Positions 1 through 5,012 of a stretch of 5,012 nucleotides of DNA are shown piece after piece; the stretch's first letter is position 1, and each line of letters begins with the position of its first letter. Below the pieces are notes generated by a model that was not told where the DNA came from, did not search any database, and saw only the letters and a program-made list of their open reading frames with translations. The stretch is from assembly GCA_011620245.1 (NCBI GenBank), contig WOZN01000212.1, positions 1 to 5,012 of the forward strand, written 5' to 3'. Origin of the DNA: Acidovorax sp. (GTDB taxonomy: Bacteria; Pseudomonadota; Gammaproteobacteria; Burkholderiales; Burkholderiaceae_C). Made by a program: the position numbers and the translations under genes.

Positions 1-26
1 AAAAATCATTCGAAAAATCAAAGAGT

Positions 27-41
27 TGCATACAAAATGCA
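27..41. promoter_or_regulatory. Operator-like inverted repeat
   Basis: The arms TGCAT and ATGCA are perfect inverted copies around the 5-base spacer ACAAA. The overlapping 10-mer TTGCATACAA (26-35) resembles the TTG-N4-CAA half-palindromes bound by many GntR/FCD-family repressors. This is an inference from motif shape only. No regulator gene is visible, and the gene it would control would lie left of the window. Confidence 0.3.
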
Positions 42-111
42 GCGGTCAACTGCCGGATTTAGGTTTATCTGATAGGGTGGTGTTGCACTTTGGACTTGAA
101 ATCGCCCTGTC

Positions 112-143
112 AAAAACTCGCGGCAATCGCAGCGGTCGCTGCG
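112..143 (-). terminator. Possible weak terminator after the TSUP gene
   Basis: Perfect 7-base arms CGCAGCG and CGCTGCG (128-143) can form a six-base-pair hairpin with a four-base loop about a dozen bases after the TSUP stop codon. On the minus strand a run of five T residues (116-112) follows, but 11 bases beyond the stem, farther than in a standard intrinsic terminator. The hairpin is certain in the sequence; its role as a terminator is doubtful. Confidence 0.3.
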
Positions 144-155
144 CAGGCCCGGCTT

Positions 156-914
156 TCAGCGCAGGAAAGCATCCCACCCTGTCTTGCAAATCAAAACGCC
201 CACCACGGCGATGAAAATACCGCGCACGAAGCCGGCTCCGTGTCGCAGCGCCAGATGGGTGCCCAGCACGCTGCCCAGCACGTTGGCTGCCCCCAGCGTG
301 AGCGCGAGTGGCCACCACACGTGGCCTTTGCTCGCAAACAGCAGGATCGCGGCGACATTGCTCGCAAAGTTGAGCAGCTTGGCCGACACCGAGGCGTTCA
401 GAAAGTCATACCCGAGTACGCGCACGAGCAAAAAGATGAAAAAGCTGCCCGTCCCAGGCCCGAAAAAACCATCGTAAAAGCCGACGCCCGCGCCGATCAG
501 GCTCGCAAAAATAGCCTCATTTTTGCCTGAATACCTAGGTGTATGCGACCTTCCAAGCTCTTTTTTAGAGAGCGTATAGAGCAGCACGGCGAGCAATACC
601 AGGGGCAGCAGCCGGCGCAGCGTATCTCCGGGGATCAAGGTGACAGCCCAGGCTCCAGCCCACGCCGCCAGGAACGCGGCTGCCGCGGCGGGCAGCATGG
701 CGCTCCAGCGCAGCGGCACGCGCCGGCTGTAATTCCAGGTGGCCATGGCCGTGCCCCACACCGAGGTGGCCTTGTTCGTGCCCAGCAGGGTCGCCGCAGC
801 CGCCTGCGGAAAAGCCGCAAACAGGGCCGGCAGCAGCACCAGCCCTCCGCCACCGACGATGGCATCGACAAAACCCGCGAGCAGGGCGGCGAGCGCCATC
901 GCAATCCATTCCAT
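156..914 (-). CDS. TSUP (TauE/SafE, YfcA-like) membrane transporter
   Basis: A 252-residue integral inner-membrane protein of the TSUP family, whose members export or import sulfur-containing or other small organic anions; the substrate here cannot be told from sequence. It shows the internal duplication typical of the family: GFVDAIVGGGG near residues 14-24 and GFYDGFFGPGTGSF near 145-158 are the equivalent N- and C-half motifs. GTNKATS (45-51) and the helix with SAKLLNFASN (187-196) also match YfcA-like proteins. About seven or eight hydrophobic segments are visible, with a hydrophilic loop near residues 116-133. The length is normal. I chose the start at 914 because it places the first helix correctly; the frame stays open to 1019, but those 35 extra residues look non-family and overlap a terminator hairpin. 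The ribosome binding site is weak (GGGGCGGCG). It is transcribed away from amt, and no partner gene is seen. Confidence 0.88.
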   Translation of the reverse strand: MEWIAMALAALLAGFVDAIVGGGGLVLLPALFAAFPQAAAATLLGTNKATSVWGTAMATWNYSRRVPLRWSAMLPAAAAAFLAAWAGAWAVTLIPGDTLRRLLPLVLLAVLLYTLSKKELGRSHTPRYSGKNEAIFASLIGAGVGFYDGFFGPGTGSFFIFLLVRVLGYDFLNASVSAKLLNFASNVAAILLFASKGHVWWPLALTLGAANVLGSVLGTHLALRHGAGFVRGIFIAVVGVLICKTGWDAFLR

Positions 915-997
915 GCAGGTATTGTCGCCGCCCCAAAAAGCTACCGACTGAAGAGCATCCAACGCACGATGCAGCTGGACTTTTCCGCATTTTTGGC

Positions 998-1026
998 AAA
1001 AAAAAAGCGCCGGGATCACCGACGCT
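998..1026 (-). terminator. Strong intrinsic terminator facing left
   Basis: Read on the minus strand, AGCGTCGG pairs with CCGGCGCT over eight base pairs (one G-U) around the five-base loop TGATC. The stem runs directly into nine consecutive T residues (1006-998). On the plus strand the hairpin is followed by GGAAAAAG, so it cannot act rightward. It lies 83 bases before the TSUP start, and no gene on the minus strand ends here. It must therefore end either a small untranslated transcript from the amt control region or the TSUP leader (attenuation). Confidence 0.75.
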
Positions 1027-1139
1027 GGAAAAAGTGCACCTCATGGGGCGCTTGGAAAGGATTGTGTGCTTGTGGGTGTCTCCTCGGCTCCCTCGTTTGG
1101 CGCAGGCAGCGCTTTCGAGTGATGGGGACTGTAAGCGCA

Positions 1140-1156
1140 TTCACTGCATTGGTGCA
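1140..1156 (+). promoter_or_regulatory. NtrC-like enhancer site for amt
   Basis: The sequence TTCACTGCATTGGTGCA resembles enteric NtrC sites of the form TGCACYA-N3-TGGTGCA. The right half TTGGTGCA is perfect; the left half keeps T, CAC and the pyrimidine but loses the G at position 2. Its centre is near -110 relative to the predicted sigma-54 start, a classical enhancer distance. The assignment rests on motif similarity and position together with the sigma-54 element downstream. Confidence 0.5.
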
Positions 1157-1230
1157 TTGGGGATTTCCCGCCCCTGCGGCGCACCGCAACCCAGCGCGCC
1201 TGCAGCACCGCGCTCCATGCCGCCGGCCCG

Positions 1231-1247
1231 TTGGCACGCCTTGTGCA
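1231..1247 (+). promoter_or_regulatory. Sigma-54 (-24/-12) promoter of amt
   Basis: TTGGCACGCCTTGTGCA matches the sigma-54 consensus TTGGCACG-N4-TTGC except for one base in the -12 block (GTGC for TTGC). The invariant GG (1233-1234) and GC (1245-1246) are exactly ten bases apart, as sigma-54 needs. The predicted transcription start is near 1258, which leaves a leader of about 28 bases containing the amt ribosome binding site. This implies RpoN-dependent, activator-driven expression, most likely by NtrC under nitrogen limitation. Confidence 0.75.
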
Positions 1248-1285
1248 TGGGGTCACTCGTTACCACTCTTTACAGAAAGGCGTTC

Positions 1286-2656
1286 ATGATGCACGCAGCC
1301 TTGCTTCGATGGCTTGGAATCACAGCGCTGTTGATCCTCGGGCTTGGTACCGCTGCCCTGGCCCAGACACCGCCGGGCGCCGCGCCGGTGCCGGCCCCGG
1401 CCGCGCCGGCGGCGCTGACTGCGCCTGCGCTCGTGGCGCAAAGCAGCATCAGCGCGGGGGACACTGCCTGGATGATCACCGCCACGGCGCTGGTGCTGCT
1501 GATGACCTTGCCCGGCATCGCGCTGTTTTACGCCGGCATGGTGCGCAAGAAGAACGTGCTCAACACGATGGCCAGCGTGGTGGCGATTGCCGCGCTGGTG
1601 AGTGTGCTGTGGTTTGCTGCAGGCTACTCGTGGGCCTTCACGCCGGGCAGCCCATGGTTGGGCGGCGGGGAGCGCCTGGGTTTTGCCGGGCTGGACCTGC
1701 AGCAGGGTGCAGGCCTGGTCGCGGTGAGCCATATTGCGCCGCACATTCCCGAGTCGGTCTATGCCATGTTCCAGCTGACTTTTGCCCTCATCACCGCCGC
1801 TCTGGTCGTGGGCGCGCTGGTCGAGCGCATGCGCTTTTCCGCCCTGTTGTGGTTCATGGGCCTGTGGTCGCTGTGCGTTTACGTGCCGGTGGCGCACTGG
1901 GTGTGGGAGCCTGGCGGCTGGCTGGCGCGGCTTGGGGCGCTGGATTTTGCCGGCGGCACGGTGGTGCACGTGAACGCCGGTGTGGCGGGCCTGGTCTGCG
2001 CCTGGATCCTGGGGCCACGCCAAGGCTACGGCCGCGAGCCGTTCGAGCCCTACAACCTGGGCTTCACCATGGTGGGCGCGGGCCTGCTGTGGGTGGGCTG
2101 GTTTGGGTTCAACGCCGGCTCGGCCATCGCCGCCGATGGGCGCGCCGGGCTGGCCATGGCCGTGACGCACCTTGCGGCCGCCGCGGGCGCACTGGCCTGG
2201 ATGCTGGCCGAATGGATAGCGCGCGGGCGCCCCTCGCTGCTGGGCCTGTGCTCGGGGCTGGTGGCCGGGCTGGTGGCGGTCACGCCTGCCGCCGGCTTCG
2301 TCACCTTGCGCTCGGCGCTGCTGATCGGGCTGATCGCGGGAGTGGCCTGCTATTGGGGTGCCACGGGGCTCAAGCGCCTGCTGGGCGCGGACGATTCGCT
2401 GGACGTGTTCGGCGTGCATGGCGTGGGCGGCATCGTCGGCTCCTTGTTGACGGGCGTGTTTGCCGATCCGGTGGTCTCCGGGGTGCGTGGCGATGTGCTC
2501 ACGCAGGCCCTGGGCGTGGCGGCGGTGCTGGTGTACGGCCTGGTCGGCACCGCGCTGTGCTTGTGGATCACGCGCCTGGTGGTCGGCTTGCGCGTGGATG
2601 CGCAAAGCGAGTTGACGGGGCTGGACATCGCGCAGCAGCGTGAGCGGCTGGGTTGA
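1286..2656 (+). CDS. amtB: Ammonium transporter (Amt/MEP/Rh family)
   Basis: A 456-residue inner-membrane ammonium channel that works as a trimer in this family. Residues 1-26 form a signal peptide ending ALA, followed by an Ala/Pro-rich stretch (28-50) and eleven hydrophobic segments from about 59 to 435. The key pore residues of E. coli AmtB can all be placed: the twin histidines His228 and His378 (150 apart, as in AmtB), Phe162/Phe166 and Phe275 of the gate, and Trp207 and Ser279 of the outer binding site. The family signature DFAGGTVVHVNAG spans 220-232, and DVFGVHGVGGIVG spans 373-385. AGAAAGG (1274-1280) is a good ribosome site five bases before ATG 1286; ATG 1289 is an alternative. The tail ends GLDIAQQRERLG, where the usual His-Gly before the last conserved Glu is replaced by Gln-Arg. 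A sigma-54 promoter precedes it. No glnK gene is adjacent. Confidence 0.95.
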   Translation: MMHAALLRWLGITALLILGLGTAALAQTPPGAAPVPAPAAPAALTAPALVAQSSISAGDTAWMITATALVLLMTLPGIALFYAGMVRKKNVLNTMASVVAIAALVSVLWFAAGYSWAFTPGSPWLGGGERLGFAGLDLQQGAGLVAVSHIAPHIPESVYAMFQLTFALITAALVVGALVERMRFSALLWFMGLWSLCVYVPVAHWVWEPGGWLARLGALDFAGGTVVHVNAGVAGLVCAWILGPRQGYGREPFEPYNLGFTMVGAGLLWVGWFGFNAGSAIAADGRAGLAMAVTHLAAAAGALAWMLAEWIARGRPSLLGLCSGLVAGLVAVTPAAGFVTLRSALLIGLIAGVACYWGATGLKRLLGADDSLDVFGVHGVGGIVGSLLTGVFADPVVSGVRGDVLTQALGVAAVLVYGLVGTALCLWITRLVVGLRVDAQSELTGLDIAQQRERLG

Positions 2657-2683
2657 TGGCGCACAGCCTACAGGGGGCGGAAC

Positions 2684-2980
2684 ATGCTGGAGAGCGAGAA
2701 ACTGGCCATCGCAGCGCACCTGCATGTGCTGCTGCGGCGCAAGACCGGGCGCGTGACGGACACCGAATGGATGGCCTGCAATGCCGACTATGCGCGCGAA
2801 ATCGTGCGTTTTGCACGCCAGCGCGCCAGCGAAGACCAGGCGCCCGAACTGGCCGAGTGGGCCGACAAGCTCGAGCGCGCCATGGGCGCCATGGGCGCGG
2901 GCGCCGCGTTACCGCAGGCTCCGGCTCCAGCGCCGCCGGCGCCACCCGAGACGCCACGCTATGTCGGGGGCATACGCTGA
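2684..2980 (+). CDS. 98-residue protein of unknown function, downstream of amt
   Basis: I do not recognise this family. The start is well supported: AGGGGG (2672-2677) lies six bases before the ATG, 27 bases after the amt stop codon, so the two genes are probably co-transcribed. Residues 1-67 look like a compact, charged, mostly helical soluble domain (features include LLRRKTGR, three Trp/Tyr positions and ELAEWADKLE), with no membrane segment, signal peptide or cysteine pair; the single Cys is near residue 32. Residues 68-90 are low-complexity Ala/Gly/Pro, and the protein ends in PRYVGGIR, which may be a short conserved tail. Codon choice favours G or C in third positions, as in the neighbours. 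Overlapping frames here give Arg/Pro-rich products and look like shadows. Its position suggests, but does not show, a role linked to ammonium uptake. Confidence 0.75.
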   Translation: MLESEKLAIAAHLHVLLRRKTGRVTDTEWMACNADYAREIVRFARQRASEDQAPELAEWADKLERAMGAMGAGAALPQAPAPAPPAPPETPRYVGGIR

Positions 2981-3024
2981 TCCTGCCGCCGGCGCAGTGA
3001 TGGCCTTTTCAGACAGCCAGAATA

Positions 3025-3039
3025 CTACTAAATAAGTAG
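3025..3039. repeat. Small hairpin in convergent spacer
   Basis: CTACT and AGTAG form a perfect five-base-pair inverted repeat around AAATA, between two converging genes. The stem is followed by CTTCTTACG on the plus strand, which is too poor in T for a convincing terminator of the amt operon. The wider stretch 3021-3079 resembles, from memory, dispersed intergenic repeats of Comamonadaceae (AGTAGCT-type element followed by an imperfect stem), in degraded form. Confidence 0.35.
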
Positions 3040-3063
3040 CTTCTTACGATTGCTGGATATGCG

Positions 3064-3089
3064 AAAAAAGGCAATTTCGCACCGAAATC
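3064..3089 (-). terminator. Likely intrinsic terminator of purB
   Basis: On the minus strand, directly after the purB stop codon, ATTTCG pairs perfectly with CGAAAT around the loop GTG (3088-3074), extended by a G-U pair. After GCC come six T residues (3069-3064). The stem is short and only moderately GC-rich, so termination may be partial, but its position right after purB fits. Confidence 0.55.

Positions 3090-5012
<1,923 letters not shown>

Larger units (their letters stand above)
1..155. other. Intergenic region at left edge
   Basis: No convincing gene lies here; the short open frames crossing it have no recognisable protein character. The first 120 bases are clearly richer in A+T than the rest of the window, as expected for control DNA. 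It contains an imperfect direct repeat (AAAAATCA at 1-8 and 13-20), an operator-like inverted repeat at 27-41, a small palindrome TATC-T-GATA at 66-74, and a hairpin at 128-143 just past the TSUP stop codon. A perfect -35 hexamer TTGACA lies on the minus strand (113-108), but no good -10 follows at normal spacing. I infer that it holds the 3' end of the TSUP transcript and perhaps the promoter of a leftward gene outside the window. Confidence 0.5.
915..1285. other. Divergent control region between TSUP and amt
   Basis: This 371-base region separates two genes read in opposite directions. It holds a strong leftward intrinsic terminator (998-1026), an NtrC-like site (1140-1156) inside a tandem TGCATTGG repeat (1145-1160), a small palindrome GGGA-TT-TCCC, and a sigma-54 promoter (1231-1247). 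The amt reading frame is open back to 1034, but that extension lacks membrane or signal-peptide character and runs through the control elements, so I treat it as non-coding. No clear sigma-70 promoter for the TSUP gene was found between 914 and 998. No glnK-like frame is present. Confidence 0.7.

Noticed and set aside
85..113. Minus-strand sigma-70 promoter using the perfect TTGACA at 113-108
   Set aside because: The bases at 16-18 spacing (around AAGTGC) do not resemble a -10 element.
915..1019. N-terminal extension of the TSUP frame by 35 codons
   Set aside because: The added residues include a region overlapping the terminator hairpin and T-run and do not look like family sequence; the start at 914 gives a normal first helix.
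1035..1050. Second NtrC-like site (TGCACC-TCA-TGGGGCG)
   Set aside because: The left half is good but the right half has two mismatches and the total spacing is off by a base; it is also over 200 bases from the predicted start.
1034..1285. N-terminal extension of the amt frame by 84 codons
   Set aside because: It crosses the NtrC-like and sigma-54 elements, has no family similarity, and would put the signal peptide and its good ribosome site in the middle of the protein.
1231..2643. 470-codon open frame on the plus strand overlapping amt
   Set aside because: Arg/Gly/Ala-rich product without family features; it is an out-of-frame shadow of amt.
1253..2725. 490-codon open frame on the minus strand opposite amt
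   Set aside because: Its product is rich in His, Gln, Arg and Pro, the usual shadow of a GC-rich membrane-protein gene; the amt frame is certain.
2653..3000. 115-codon frame whose ATG overlaps the amt stop (TGATG)
   Set aside because: The overlap looks like translational coupling, but the product is Arg/Ala/Cys-rich and the frame from 2684 has a better ribosome site and a protein-like composition.
2983..3007. CTGC/GCAG hairpin followed by TTTT after the 98-residue gene
   Set aside because: The stem is only four base pairs and the four T residues begin several bases later, too weak for an intrinsic terminator.

Overview
The window is GC-rich (roughly two thirds G+C in the genes), densely coded bacterial DNA. 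Protein similarity, base composition and the style of the intergenic DNA suggest a betaproteobacterium of the order Burkholderiales, probably Comamonadaceae. That placement is an inference from recalled family patterns, not from a search.

Layout, left to right: (1) bases 1-155, a lower-GC intergenic edge with an operator-like inverted repeat; (2) 156-914, minus strand, a YfcA-like TSUP/TauE-SafE membrane transporter; (3) 915-1285, a 371-base divergent control region with a strong intrinsic terminator facing left, an NtrC-like enhancer site and a sigma-54 promoter facing right; (4) 1286-2656, plus strand, an Amt-family ammonium transporter with all main channel residues; (5) 2684-2980, plus strand, a 98-residue protein of unknown function that probably shares the amt transcript; (6) 2981-3089, an AT-richer convergent spacer with hairpins, including a likely purB terminator; (7) 3090-4469, minus strand, purB (adenylosuccinate lyase); (8) 4470-4594, a short divergent promoter region; (9) 4595 to the right edge, plus strand, the first 139 codons of a YibF-like glutathione S-transferase.

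The best functional story is nitrogen control of amt. A -24/-12 element with the GG and GC dinucleotides exactly ten bases apart lies 39 bases before the amt start. An NtrC-like site is centred about 110 bases upstream of the predicted transcription start. The transporter would therefore be made under nitrogen limitation, with the 98-residue protein following it. No glnK (PII) gene lies next to this amt, and the C-terminal tail that normally contacts PII is altered.

The remaining genes (purB, GST, TSUP) look like ordinary chromosomal genes. I see no phage, transposon, CRISPR, tRNA or rRNA. The least explained item is the terminator at 998-1026: it would stop a leftward transcript starting in the amt control region, where no gene is apparent. 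It could mark a small RNA or a leader attenuator for the TSUP gene.
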